Assembly (NCBI GenBank): GCA_024206335.1
Contig: JAAGZL010000118.1
Location: 1 to 33,333 of the forward strand
From: Gammaproteobacteria bacterium
Lineage (GTDB): Bacteria; Pseudomonadota; Gammaproteobacteria; Chromatiales; Chromatiaceae
Reading direction: 5' to 3'
DNA: 33,333 bases
Shown here: positions 1-8,425 of the stretch, piece by piece
How the letters are laid out: the number at the start of each line of letters is the position of its first letter
Position numbering within the stretch: position 1 is the stretch's first letter
Translations under genes and position numbers: made by a program
The notes under the pieces: model-generated
Seen by the model: the letters and a program-made list of their open reading frames with translations, nothing else
Database searches by the model: none
What the model was told of the DNA's origin: nothing

Positions 1-53
1 GCTCAACCAAAATGTCAAAAACCAACCTGTTTCCCGTATAATTTCCGCACAGA

Positions 54-90
54 AATAAAAAAAGGCCTACGAATTAACGTAAGCCTTTGT
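54..90 (-). terminator. Rho-independent terminator of tRNA-Glu
   Basis: On the minus strand an 11-bp stem (arms at 78-88 and 61-71, one G-U wobble) closes a 6-nt loop. It is followed by a run of T residues (plus-strand A run around 54-60). It begins 9 nt past the tRNA 3' end, the usual place for a single-tRNA terminator. Confidence 0.8.
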
Positions 91-96
91 TTTATA

Positions 97-172
97 TGGT
101 ACTCCCTAGGGGACTCGAACCCCTGTTACCGGCGTGAGAGGCCAGCGTCCTAGACCACTAGACGAAGGGAGC
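97..172 (-). tRNA. tRNA-Glu, anticodon CUC
   Basis: The minus strand folds as a complete 76-nt cloverleaf. The 7-bp acceptor stem opens with GCTCCCT and closes with AGGGAGT. The D-arm contains TCTAGTGGTCTAGGA, the anticodon stem CTGGC/GCCGG encloses loop CTCTCAC (anticodon CTC), and the T-arm contains GGTTCGAGTCC. A and an encoded CCA end the molecule at 97-100. The D-arm and T-arm closely match other proteobacterial tRNA-Glu genes. CUC reads GAG; in gammaproteobacteria the UUC isoacceptor usually serves both Glu codons, so this is the less common species. Confidence 0.95.
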
Positions 173-192
173 GTTATGTCACGCGGAGGTGT

Positions 193-220
193 ATTATACG
201 CATGCTAGGATTAGTCTCAA
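193..220 (-). promoter_or_regulatory. Sigma-70 promoter of tRNA-Glu
   Basis: On the minus strand a TTGAGA -35 box (215-220) is separated by 16 bp from a consensus TATAAT -10 box (193-198). The -10 box lies about 20 nt before the first tRNA base, which leaves a short 5' leader. Confidence 0.7.
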
Positions 221-317
221 GGTGCAAAATAGCCGTTTTTCCTGATTATTTTGCAGATGCTTAAGCGGTGTGGCAACAGCAGTCAATAATAATTGAATAA
301 AGTTAAGGGATACTGTC

Positions 318-1607
318 ATCGTAACTCCAACAATCATCGCTCGTCCTGATCACAATATTTCACGTATAAATATTAGTGAAAATGCTCTTAAGGTATTATA
401 TCGACTGAAAAAATCAGGGTATCAAGCATATCTTGTAGGGGGAGGGGTGCGTGATCTTTTGTTGGGTCGGGAGCCAAAGGACTTTGATATTGCTACCGAT
501 GCCCACCCGGAGGATATAAAAAAGGTGTTTCGCAACTGTCGCCTGGTGGGGCGCCGGTTTCGCCTGGCCCATGTTCACTTTGGACGTGAGGTTATCGAGG
601 TTGCAACATTCAGAGGCATGCAACAACCATCTGAAGATGGAGAGCATGAGACAGAGAATGGCATGCTGTTGCGGGACAATGTGTACGGGACGATCGAGGA
701 GGATGCGTTGCGTCGGGATTTTACTGTCAACGCCCTGTACTACTCCATTGAGGATTTTCGGGTAGTTGATTATGCCGATGGCATGCAAGACCTTGATTCA
801 GGTGTGTTGCGACTGCTGGGTGACCCGGAGCAACGCTACCGGGAGGATCCGGTGCGAATGCTACGTGCGGTTCGGTTTGCCGCCAAGCTTGGTTTCAGTA
901 TTAACCCTGCCTGTGAAGAGCCCATATTCCGCCTGGGTGATCTGTTGGATGACATTCCATCCGCCAGGTTGTTTGAGGAAGTGCTCAAGCTGTTCATGCA
1001 TGGGGTGGCCCTGCAGACCTTTGAGAAGCTGAGACATTATGACCTTTTTGGGCATCTGTTTCCGGGTACGGAGGAGAGCCTCTCCCATGAAGAGCACCTG
1101 TTCCCTATCACCTTTGTGGCCAACGGACTGCAGAATACGGATGCCAGGGTGAGACAGGACAAGCCGGTTACCCCTGCTTTTTTGTTTGCGGTACTGCTGT
1201 GGGAGCCGGTGCGAAAACTGGCAGAGCAGATACAGTCCACGGGAGAGAACCCGCAACCTGCGATGCAGCAGGCCGCATCTGAGATCCTGGCGGATCAGGT
1301 TAAAACTGTGGCTATTCCGAAGCGTTTCAGTCTGCAAATGCGTGATATATGGTGTATGCAGCACAGATTTGAATTCAGACAGGGCAAGCGCCCACAACGG
1401 CTACTCACCCATCCCCGGTTTCGGGCCGGGTACGATTTTATGGTATTACGTGCGGAGTCGGGAGAGGCAGAGCCAGAGCTAGCCAAGTGGTGGACCGAGT
1501 TCCAGGAGCTGAAGGAAAATGATCGCAACACCCTTACCAAGGCCAAACGGCCCCGGCGCAGACGCAGGAAACGTCCTCCGACCAGTGGTGAGTCAGGCCA
1601 GGAATAG
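318..1607 (+). CDS. pcnB: Poly(A) polymerase I with apparent non-canonical start codon
   Basis: PcnB adds 3' poly(A) tails to RNA and so promotes decay; it belongs to the class II CCA-adding/poly(A) polymerase nucleotidyltransferase superfamily. Visible motifs are GGGVRD (residues 41-46), the catalytic DFD (D55, D57), RRFRLAHV, RRDFTVNALYY and REDPVRMLRAVRF, with the very basic C-terminal tail typical of PcnB. The first standard start, GTG at 447, lies inside the conserved GGGVRD strand. The family sequence runs upstream in frame (NISRINISENALKVLYRL) to a stop at 294-296, with no ATG, GTG or TTG. The best start is ATC at 318, 7 nt after an AAGGGA ribosome-binding site (305-310), giving 429 aa. 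E. coli pcnB is known to begin at AUU, so a weak start is plausible. folK follows 51 bp later. The identity is very secure; the exact start is inferred. Confidence 0.93.
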   Translation: MVTPTIIARPDHNISRINISENALKVLYRLKKSGYQAYLVGGGVRDLLLGREPKDFDIATDAHPEDIKKVFRNCRLVGRRFRLAHVHFGREVIEVATFRGMQQPSEDGEHETENGMLLRDNVYGTIEEDALRRDFTVNALYYSIEDFRVVDYADGMQDLDSGVLRLLGDPEQRYREDPVRMLRAVRFAAKLGFSINPACEEPIFRLGDLLDDIPSARLFEEVLKLFMHGVALQTFEKLRHYDLFGHLFPGTEESLSHEEHLFPITFVANGLQNTDARVRQDKPVTPAFLFAVLLWEPVRKLAEQIQSTGENPQPAMQQAASEILADQVKTVAIPKRFSLQMRDIWCMQHRFEFRQGKRPQRLLTHPRFRAGYDFMVLRAESGEAEPELAKWWTEFQELKENDRNTLTKAKRPRRRRRKRPPTSGESGQE

Positions 1608-1658
1608 TGCCATAGGAAGTGGGAAAACAGAATATGTTCCAATGATGAAAAGAGTGTT

Positions 1659-2135
1659 ATGGTTGCCGCATATATAGGACTAGGCAGTAATCTGGATGAC
1701 CCAGCAGAGCAGTTATCTCGGGCATTCATGGCGCTGGCGCAGATTCAGAATACCAGGTTGGTGCGTTATTCGAGTCTCTACCAGAGTCCACCCATGGGGG
1801 GGATGGAGCAGCCTGACTATATTAATGCCGCGGCTGTGGTTGATACCGCACTCAAACCTGCAGAACTGTTGCAGCAGCTCCAGGTCATAGAAACAGCCCA
1901 GGGTCGCACTAAAGGTGAGCGCTGGGGACCACGCACCCTGGATCTGGACTTGTTGATATATGGTTCATCCATAATTGATACGCCAGATTTGAAGGTGCCG
2001 CATCCAGGTATGCATGACCGGGCTTTTGTTTTATATCCATTGTATGAACTTTCTCCGGACCTGGAGATACCAGGGCGGGGGCAGATAATAGAGTTGTTGA
2101 AAAATTGCTCCTCTGAGGGGCTAATAAAAATATGA
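1659..2135 (+). CDS. folK: 6-hydroxymethyl-7,8-dihydropterin pyrophosphokinase (HPPK)
   Basis: FolK transfers pyrophosphate from ATP to 6-hydroxymethyl-7,8-dihydropterin, the step before dihydropteroate synthase in folate synthesis. The 158-aa length is normal for a stand-alone HPPK. The N-terminal YIGLGSN strand, the QSPPMGG loop and the signature GPRTLDLDLLIYG (residues 90-102, with Mg-binding D95 and D97) are all present, followed by VPHPGMHDRAFVLYPL. The gene lies just after pcnB, an arrangement shared with E. coli. Its stop codon overlaps the next start, which suggests translational coupling to the nucleoside kinase. Confidence 0.97.
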   Translation: MVAAYIGLGSNLDDPAEQLSRAFMALAQIQNTRLVRYSSLYQSPPMGGMEQPDYINAAAVVDTALKPAELLQQLQVIETAQGRTKGERWGPRTLDLDLLIYGSSIIDTPDLKVPHPGMHDRAFVLYPLYELSPDLEIPGRGQIIELLKNCSSEGLIKI

Positions 2136-2791
2136 ATCGATCAGAATCAACGCCACCAGGCTATTTGGTGGTAGAGGGTCCCATTGGGGTAGGCAAGACC
2201 AGTCTGGTGAAACGTCTGGCTGACAGCTTCAGAGGTGAACTGCTACTGGAGAAGCCGGATGAAAACCCGTTTCTGGAACGTTTTTATCAGGATAGTCGCA
2301 AGTCGGCATTTCCCACCCAGCTGTTTTTCCTGTTTCAACGCAGCCAACAGCTTCAGGAGCTGCGCAACCGGGACCTGTTTCGATCTACTCTGGTGGCGGA
2401 CTTCATGTTGGAGAAGGACCGTATCTTTGCCGGCCTGAATCTGGATAAGGATGAGCTGGAACTGTATGAAAAGGTCTATTCAAGACTGAACCCAGAGGCG
2501 CCGGCGCCTGATCTGGTGGTTTATCTGCAGGCCCCGGCCGAGGTGTTGCAGCGACGGGTGCGAAGCCGTTCCAGGCCACAAGAGACAAATATGAGTCTGG
2601 ACTATCTGCAACGACTGGGCGATGCTTATGCCGAGTTTTTTCACCATTACAGCTCATCACCCCTCCTTATCATCAACGCCGCCGAGATCAATCCAGTGGA
2701 ACGGGAAGAGGATTATCAACTGCTACTGGAGCGTATCTGCAATGTGCGCAGCGGTAAATACTATTTCAATCCTGGTCCGCTACTGCTTTAA
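2132..2791 (+). CDS. Deoxynucleoside kinase family protein
   Basis: This 219-aa protein belongs to the deoxynucleoside kinase (dGK/dAK/dCK-like) P-loop family, which phosphorylates deoxynucleosides for dNTP salvage. The P-loop GPIGVGKTS lies at residues 16-24, followed by the EKPDENPFLERFY substrate-site segment, the QLFFLFQRSQQ helix, and an arginine-rich lid (RRVRSRSRPQE) that would close over phosphate. The start ATG overlaps the folK stop. It sits between folK and panBCD, so it is probably co-transcribed with vitamin-synthesis genes although its substrate lies in nucleotide salvage. Specificity (dA, dG or dC) cannot be read from the sequence. Confidence 0.88.
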   Translation: MNRSESTPPGYLVVEGPIGVGKTSLVKRLADSFRGELLLEKPDENPFLERFYQDSRKSAFPTQLFFLFQRSQQLQELRNRDLFRSTLVADFMLEKDRIFAGLNLDKDELELYEKVYSRLNPEAPAPDLVVYLQAPAEVLQRRVRSRSRPQETNMSLDYLQRLGDAYAEFFHHYSSSPLLIINAAEINPVEREEDYQLLLERICNVRSGKYYFNPGPLLL

Positions 2792-2928
2792 TTACAGATA
2801 GTGCCTGTCTGGAATTGCTGGTTTAAGCCGTAAATATCAGCATGTTATTTGCAGTAAACTTTTTGTTTCTGGACGGACCTAAATAATTACATTACCTTTG
2901 AATACAGGCCCATATTGAAGCTGGAACA

Positions 2929-3732
2929 GTGGATATGTCAGACATTACAATAAATACACTGAATGAAATGAAACGGCAGGGCGAGAAAATTGCTGTGCTA
3001 ACCAGCTATGACGCCAGCTTCACCCGGCTGATGGAAGCGGCAGGGGTGGAGGTGATCCTGGTAGGCGACTCCTTGGGCATGGTTATCCAGGGTCAGGAGA
3101 GCACTCTGCCGGTGGCGGTAAGTGAAATGGTGTATCACACCAAAAATGTGGCCAGGGTACGCAAACAGGCCTTCCTGATCGCCGATATGCCATTTATGAG
3201 TTACAGCTCCACCGCCCAGGCATTGGAAAATGCCGGTCGGCTGATGAAGGAGGGCGGCGCCCACATGGTAAAGCTGGAGGGCGGTGCTACCCAGTTGGAT
3301 GCAGTAAGTGGGCTTACCGCCAATGGTATCCCAGTGTGCGCCCACCTGGGCCTGCTGCCCCAGTCAGTACATCAGCTTGGTGGCTACCGGGTACAGGGTA
3401 AGGATGACGATTCGGCCCGTATTATGCGTGAAGATGCGCTCTCCCTGCAGGAGGCGGGCGCCCAGATGCTGGTGCTGGAGTGTGTCCCTAGGGAACTGGC
3501 TGCAGAGATAACCCGCGAGCTGGATATACCGGTGATCGGCATTGGTGCCGGCAGCGATACCGATGGTCAGGTGCTGGTGCTGTATGACATGCTGGGCGTT
3601 ACCATGGATAGGCTACCCAAGTTCTGCCGCAACTTTATGTTACAGGCAGATACCGTGTTGGGGGCGTTAGAGGCCTTCGTGCAGGCGATCAAGGATGGCA
3701 GCTATCCGAGTGTAGATGAGAGCTACAGGTGA
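2929..3732 (+). CDS. panB: 3-methyl-2-oxobutanoate hydroxymethyltransferase
   Basis: PanB makes ketopantoate from 2-oxoisovalerate and 5,10-methylene-tetrahydrofolate, the first committed step to pantothenate and CoA. The 267-aa TIM-barrel protein shows LVGDSLGM (residues 44-51, including the Mg-binding Asp), [34 protein letters not shown] and IPVIGIGAG, all family hallmarks. The start may be GTG at 2929 or ATG at 2935; neither has a strong ribosome-binding site. A 137-bp gap from the kinase leaves room for its own promoter, but no clear one was seen. Its stop overlaps the panC start by 4 nt. Confidence 0.97.
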   Translation: MDMSDITINTLNEMKRQGEKIAVLTSYDASFTRLMEAAGVEVILVGDSLGMVIQGQESTLPVAVSEMVYHTKNVARVRKQAFLIADMPFMSYSSTAQALENAGRLMKEGGAHMVKLEGGATQLDAVSGLTANGIPVCAHLGLLPQSVHQLGGYRVQGKDDDSARIMREDALSLQEAGAQMLVLECVPRELAAEITRELDIPVIGIGAGSDTDGQVLVLYDMLGVTMDRLPKFCRNFMLQADTVLGALEAFVQAIKDGSYPSVDESYR

Positions 3733-4586
3733 TCACCCTCACAACCATTGCTGATCTGCGCCGGCAGGTCAGGGGGTGGCGTGCTGATGGCAAACGCATC
3801 GCCCTGGTCCCCACCATGGGGAACCTGCACGCGGGGCATCTCACCCTGGTGCGCAGGGCCAGAGAGCTGGCAGACCGGGTGGTGGTCAGCATATTCGTTA
3901 ACCCCCTACAGTTTGGAGCCGGAGAGGACTTTGAAGGCTATCCGAGAACCATGGAACAAGATGCCGCAGCCCTGGTTGCTGCAGGGGCCGATCTGCTGTT
4001 CTCCCCCTCTGTGACTGAGGTCTACTCCAAACCCCAGGAACAGCAGACCAGGGTGGAGGTGCCGGGGATCTCTGATATCTTGTGCGGGGCGTCCCGCCCC
4101 GGTCATTTCGTGGGGGTGGCTACGGTTGTATGCAAGTTGTTCAATATGGTACAGCCGGACTTGGCCCTGTTTGGAGATAAGGATTATCAGCAGTTGCTGG
4201 TGATCAGGAGCATGGTGCAGGATCTCTGTATTCCCGTTGAGATTGTAGGGGTTCTCACGGTGCGGGATGAGAATGGCCTGGCTCTCAGTTCCAGAAATGG
4301 ATACCTCACTGCTGCAGAGCGGAAACAGGCCCCGGAACTGCGCCGAATCATGCTGAAAACGGCCGTTGCCATTGAATCTGGCAGCAGGGATTACACTGGA
4401 CTTGAGGAAAAAGCGAAACTGGAACTTGAAAAAGCCGGTTTTAACCCAGATTATTACACTATACGCAGTGCCGTGGATCTATCCGAGCCAACGGATAAGA
4501 TGTCAGATCTGGTGGTTCTGGTGGCAGCGTATCTGGGTAAGGCGCGCCTGATCGATAACCTTCAGGCCCATAGCCCACCTGGATAG
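3729..4586 (+). CDS. panC: Pantothenate synthetase (pantoate--beta-alanine ligase)
   Basis: PanC condenses pantoate with beta-alanine using ATP through a pantoyl-adenylate. The 285-aa protein has the nucleotidyltransferase motif [12 protein letters not shown] (HxGH at residues 34-37), [19 protein letters not shown] and the ALSSRNGYL segment corresponding to the KMSKS-like loop. It starts at GTG within a GTGA overlap with the panB stop, a typical coupled arrangement. PanB supplies ketopantoate, which needs reduction by a PanE/IlvC enzyme not encoded here; PanD supplies beta-alanine. Confidence 0.97.
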   Translation: MITLTTIADLRRQVRGWRADGKRIALVPTMGNLHAGHLTLVRRARELADRVVVSIFVNPLQFGAGEDFEGYPRTMEQDAAALVAAGADLLFSPSVTEVYSKPQEQQTRVEVPGISDILCGASRPGHFVGVATVVCKLFNMVQPDLALFGDKDYQQLLVIRSMVQDLCIPVEIVGVLTVRDENGLALSSRNGYLTAAERKQAPELRRIMLKTAVAIESGSRDYTGLEEKAKLELEKAGFNPDYYTIRSAVDLSEPTDKMSDLVVLVAAYLGKARLIDNLQAHSPPG

Positions 4587-4666
4587 GTCCATTTATTTGA
4601 TGAATAGCAGTAGATAGAGCATAATTGCGCGATTGTAAATTTTGGTTTTTTAGGAGCGAACCCTAG

Positions 4667-5047
4667 ATGCAGTTGACCGTTCTCAAATGCAAGTTGCACC
4701 GCGCTTGCGTTACCCATGCAGAACTGGATTATGAAGGATCCTGTGCCATTGATCGTGAGTTTATGGATCTGGCAGGCATCCTGCCATACGAGCAGATTCA
4801 GATTTATAACATTGCCAATGGTGAGCGTTTTACCACCTACGCCATCGAAGCGGAGGCCGGTTCCAGGATCATCTCGGTCAATGGTGCCGCTGCGCATAAG
4901 GCCGCCCCGGGAGACCGGGTGATCATCTGTGCCTATGCCGGTATGGACCAGGCCGCCGCTGAGGCGTTTAAACCTAGCCTGGTGTATCTGAACGAACATA
5001 ATATAGTGACCCATACCGGAGATAGCATCGCTACCCAGGTGGCATGA
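4667..5047 (+). CDS. panD: Aspartate 1-decarboxylase (pyruvoyl-dependent)
   Basis: PanD decarboxylates L-aspartate to beta-alanine for PanC. The 126-aa pro-enzyme has the usual length and self-cleaves between Gly24 and Ser25 in YEGSCAID, which turns Ser25 into the pyruvoyl cofactor. Other family segments are LKCKLHRA at the N-terminus, YNIANGERF and [20 protein letters not shown]. An AGGAG ribosome-binding site lies about 11 nt before the ATG. It is the last gene of the pan run and is followed by a strong terminator. In many gammaproteobacteria maturation needs PanZ/PanM; that gene is not in the window. Confidence 0.97.
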   Translation: MQLTVLKCKLHRACVTHAELDYEGSCAIDREFMDLAGILPYEQIQIYNIANGERFTTYAIEAEAGSRIISVNGAAAHKAAPGDRVIICAYAGMDQAAAEAFKPSLVYLNEHNIVTHTGDSIATQVA

Positions 5048-5071
5048 GAGAAAATTTATGCGAGTTGAGAG

Positions 5072-5097
5072 ACGGCGCCTATAGGCGCCGTTTTTTT
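5072..5097 (+). terminator. Rho-independent terminator after panD
   Basis: An 8-bp stem (ACGGCGCC at 5072-5079, GGCGCCGT at 5084-5091) with loop TATA is followed by seven T residues at 5091-5097. The T-run overlaps the stop codon of the convergent glgA (5096-5098). It terminates the plus-strand pan transcripts only; the minus strand has no T-run. Confidence 0.88.
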
Positions 5098-6619
5098 ATG
5101 TTGTTGCCACTGGGTTTTTGGCCGGGTTGTCCACTGCCATACGGTAGATATCAAGATAGTGGGACGCGCTGGAATCCCAGCTGAAGTCCTGCAACATCCC
5201 ACGGGTGGCCAGTTTCTCCCACCACATGCCGGGGCGCTGGTAGAACTCGATGGCCCGATTTACCGTGTCCAGCAGTGAGTTGGCGTCCGGGTTGTCGAAC
5301 ACAAAGCCGGTGGCGCTCTCGTCCAGCATGGAGGACGGATTAAGGTCTGTGACCGTATCTGCCAATCCTCCGGTACGGTTTACAATGGGAACAGTGCCAT
5401 AGCGCAGGCTGAACAGCTGGTTCAGTCCGCAGGGTTCAAAGCGGGAGGGCATCAGAAAGCAGTCACATCCGGCCTCGATACGGTGGGCCAGCTCTTCGTC
5501 GTACCCAATCTTGACCACTGCTTGCCCGGGATGATCCTCTGCCGCCTTTAGCAGGGCCTGCTCTAGTTGCTCTTCACCACTTCCCAGGATTACGATCTGC
5601 ACCTTCTCGTTCTGCATTATCTGCGGCAGGATCTCAATGATCATATCGATCCCCTTTTGCTCAACCATGCGGCCGATGTTGCCGAATAGTAGTGCCTCCT
5701 GGTCCTGGTTCAGTCCCAGCTCCTGTTGCAGGGCAAGTTTGTTCACTTGTTTCAGGTCGAAGCTTGTCGCATCGTAGTTCTGCGTGATATTGCTGTCTGT
5801 GGACGGGTTCCAGATCTGGTAGTCGATACCGTTCAGAACGCCAGTGAGTCGGTCGGAGCGGTGGTCCAGCAATCCTTCCAGGCCGTAGCCGAATTCAGCA
5901 GTGCGGATCTCCTCGGCGTAGGTGGGGCTCACGGTGCTTAACCAGTCTGCAAACACCAGTCCACCTTTAATGAACGAGAGCTGGTTGTGAAACTCCACTC
6001 CCTCCGGTGACCATAGCTGGTCTGGTAGCTGGAGTTGTACGAAGGTTGAGAGATCAAATGTCCCCTGATAGGAGAGGTTATGGATGGTGAATATGGTGGC
6101 TGGACGATCCCACTCCTGGGCCAGTAGTGCGGGGACCAGTCCTGTTTGCCAGTCGTTGCAGTGGACTACATCGGGGTGCCAGCCCAGGCCCGCCTGGTCC
6201 AGGGCGATGCAGACAATGGTGCGGCAGAACAGGGTAAAGCGTTGGGCGTTATCACCCCAGGGTCGCCCTGATGCATCGGTGTAAGGATTGCCGGGACGGC
6301 CGAACATACTGGGTGCGTCGATAAGGTAGACATGCAGGTTACCGTCAATTTGTTCCTGCTCCAGGATGCGGACCGGCTCAGATACTCCACTAATCCTGAG
6401 TGTGGTTACCGTTTTAAGTGGTATGGCGTGTTCCACCGCCTCGGGATATGCCGGCAGCACCAGCCGTACATCCAGGTCAAGCGCGCTTAGGGCAGGTGGT
6501 AGACTGCCAGCTACGTCTGCCAGGCCGCCGGTCTTGATCAGGGGTAGGGCCTCACTGGCGGCGAACAGGACTCTTTTCGGTGAACTTCCTTGGGTGTATA
6601 TCGAGCTGCTACTGGTCAT
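5096..6619 (-). CDS. glgA: Glycogen synthase (ADP-glucose-dependent, GT5)
   Basis: GlgA extends alpha-1,4-glucan chains from ADP-glucose. The 507-aa protein has the ADP-glucose-binding KTGGLADV motif (K29-TGGL) near the N-terminus, the acceptor-domain HCNDWQTGLVPALL, FTIHNLSYQG and VSPTYAEEI, then the C-terminal GT-B domain with GNIGRMVEQKG, MPSRFEPCGLNQLFSLRYG (the EPCGL nucleotide-sugar loop) and RTGGLADTV. The length matches bacterial GlgA with a modest N-terminal extension. It is convergent with panD and divergent from pgi, with a 93-bp gap to its GTG or 99-bp to its ATG. The substrate comes from GlgC at 10862. Confidence 0.97.
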   Translation of the reverse strand: MTSSSSIYTQGSSPKRVLFAASEALPLIKTGGLADVAGSLPPALSALDLDVRLVLPAYPEAVEHAIPLKTVTTLRISGVSEPVRILEQEQIDGNLHVYLIDAPSMFGRPGNPYTDASGRPWGDNAQRFTLFCRTIVCIALDQAGLGWHPDVVHCNDWQTGLVPALLAQEWDRPATIFTIHNLSYQGTFDLSTFVQLQLPDQLWSPEGVEFHNQLSFIKGGLVFADWLSTVSPTYAEEIRTAEFGYGLEGLLDHRSDRLTGVLNGIDYQIWNPSTDSNITQNYDATSFDLKQVNKLALQQELGLNQDQEALLFGNIGRMVEQKGIDMIIEILPQIMQNEKVQIVILGSGEEQLEQALLKAAEDHPGQAVVKIGYDEELAHRIEAGCDCFLMPSRFEPCGLNQLFSLRYGTVPIVNRTGGLADTVTDLNPSSMLDESATGFVFDNPDANSLLDTVNRAIEFYQRPGMWWEKLATRGMLQDFSWDSSASHYLDIYRMAVDNPAKNPVATT

Positions 6620-6718
6620 GTTTGTCTGTTAGGTAATGATATTTTTTGTTAGTTGGTGGATATACTGTAACGTGTGAATTGAATAAAGTGAAAAAAACAT
6701 TTTAAACTCAGGGTGAGT

Positions 6719-8383
6719 ATGTTGATACAGAATAAATCAGTAACTGGTTCTAACGAGTGGAAGGCCCTCGAGAGGCACTGGCAAGAGATCCAGTCGTCCC
6801 ATATGCGGGATATGTTTGCCCGTAACCCTGATCGCTTCCAGCAGCTCTCCCTGAGTAGTTGTGGCATCCTGCTGGACTACTCCAAAAACCGGGTGACCGG
6901 CGAAACCATGGAGCTGCTGTTTCGTCTGGCCCGGACGGTTGATCTCCCTGGATGGATAAACCGTATGTTCCTGGGTGAGCCGATCAATGGCACCGAGGGC
7001 CGGTCCGTTCTGCACACCGCCCTGCGTAACCGCTCCAACCGTCCGGTGCTGGTGGATGGCGAGGATGTAATGCCTGGTGTAAACCGGGTGCTGGAGCAGA
7101 TGGCGCGGTTTACCCGGCAGCTGCATAGCGGGGAGTGGAAGGGGCACACCGGCAAGCGGATAACCGATGTGGTGAATATCGGCATTGGTGGCTCTAATCT
7201 GGGGCCGCTGATGGTGTGCGAGGCCCTGGGTCACTACCATATCCCGGATATGCGGGTGCATTTTGTCTCTAACGTGGATGCCACCCACCTGGTTGAGACC
7301 ACCAGGTATCTGGATCCAGAGACCACGCTGTTTATCGTGGCCTCCAAGACCTTTACCACCCAGGAGACCCTCACCAATGCCCACGCGGCACGTGCCTGGT
7401 GCCTGGATGTGTTGCAGGATGAACAGGCCATTGCCCGCCACTTTGTTGCGGTGTCCACCAATGCCGAAGCGGTGGCTGAGTTCGGAATCGATACCGATAA
7501 CATGTTTGTATTCTGGGATTGGGTGGGTGGGCGCTACTCCCTGTGGTCGGCCATTGGTCTGCCGGTGGCGGTGGCAGTGGGCATGGAGCGATTCTATGAG
7601 ATCCTGGCCGGCGCCCACGCCATGGATGTGCATTTTCGCAATACTGAGCTGGAACAGAATATGCCGGTGATCCTGGCGCTGCTGGGGGTGTGGTATGCAA
7701 ACTTTGCCGGTGCCGCCACCCATGCGGTACTCCCGTATGATCAGTATCTACGTCTGCTACCGGACTATCTGCAGCAGGCGGATATGGAGAGTAACGGCAA
7801 ACGGGTAACCCGGGACGGCATGGTGGTGGATTACACCACCGGCCCCGTGGTGTGGGGGGCTGCTGGTACCGATGGTCAACATGCCTTCTATCAGTTGATA
7901 CACCAGGGCACGCAGATGATCCCGGCCGATTTCATCATGCCGGTGGTGAGTCACAATGAACGGGGTGATCAGCACGCAAAACTGATGTCCAACTGCCTGG
8001 CCCAGACTGAGGCGTTGATGAAGGGCAAGAGTGAGGCAGAGGCTCGGGTGGAACTGGAGGCCTCCGGGCTGAGCGCGGAACAGGTGGCGGAGCTGCTTCC
8101 TCACAAGCTGTTTTCCGGCAACAATCCAACCAACACCCTGCTGCTGGACCGGCTCACCCCGCGCCGGCTTGGTTCCCTGATCGCACTGTATGAACATAAG
8201 ATCTTTGTGCAGGGGGTGATCTGGAATGTGAACTCATTTGATCAGTGGGGGGTGGAGCTGGGAAAGCAGTTGGCCGGGGTTGTTCTGCCGGAGTTGTTGG
8301 GTGAGCTACCGCCTGGTGAGCATGACGGTTCGACTTCCGCACTGGTGGAGCACTGCAGAAGGGTGCGCGCTGGCGGCGGTTGA
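6719..8383 (+). CDS. pgi: Glucose-6-phosphate isomerase
   Basis: Pgi interconverts glucose-6-phosphate and fructose-6-phosphate, linking gluconeogenesis or glycolysis to glycogen. The protein is 554 aa from ATG 6719. Family motifs in order are [57 protein letters not shown] (active-site region) and the C-terminal signature [14 protein letters not shown] prefer ATG 6719 over an in-frame GTG at 6713 because GGTGA just before it looks like the 3' part of a Shine-Dalgarno; the GTG would add two residues. Its place between glgA and glgB suggests a dedicated role in glycogen flux. A long ORF on the opposite strand is a shadow. Confidence 0.97.
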   Translation: MLIQNKSVTGSNEWKALERHWQEIQSSHMRDMFARNPDRFQQLSLSSCGILLDYSKNRVTGETMELLFRLARTVDLPGWINRMFLGEPINGTEGRSVLHTALRNRSNRPVLVDGEDVMPGVNRVLEQMARFTRQLHSGEWKGHTGKRITDVVNIGIGGSNLGPLMVCEALGHYHIPDMRVHFVSNVDATHLVETTRYLDPETTLFIVASKTFTTQETLTNAHAARAWCLDVLQDEQAIARHFVAVSTNAEAVAEFGIDTDNMFVFWDWVGGRYSLWSAIGLPVAVAVGMERFYEILAGAHAMDVHFRNTELEQNMPVILALLGVWYANFAGAATHAVLPYDQYLRLLPDYLQQADMESNGKRVTRDGMVVDYTTGPVVWGAAGTDGQHAFYQLIHQGTQMIPADFIMPVVSHNERGDQHAKLMSNCLAQTEALMKGKSEAEARVELEASGLSAEQVAELLPHKLFSGNNPTNTLLLDRLTPRRLGSLIALYEHKIFVQGVIWNVNSFDQWGVELGKQLAGVVLPELLGELPPGEHDGSTSALVEHCRRVRAGGG

Positions 8384-8425
8384 CCGGGCTGGGATCTACG
8401 TCGGTTATCTGTCTACCTGAATAGA

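Noticed and set aside
13-18. TTGACA on the minus strand at the left edge, a possible -35 box for a gene left of the window
   Set aside because: The matching -10 box would fall outside the window, so it cannot be supported; the plus-strand TATAAT at 37-42 likewise lacks a good -35.
6737-7723. Long open frame (about 328 codons) on the strand opposite pgi
   Set aside because: It lies wholly inside the certain pgi gene and reads as low-complexity His/Gly/Gln-rich sequence with no domain; a shadow of pgi codon bias.
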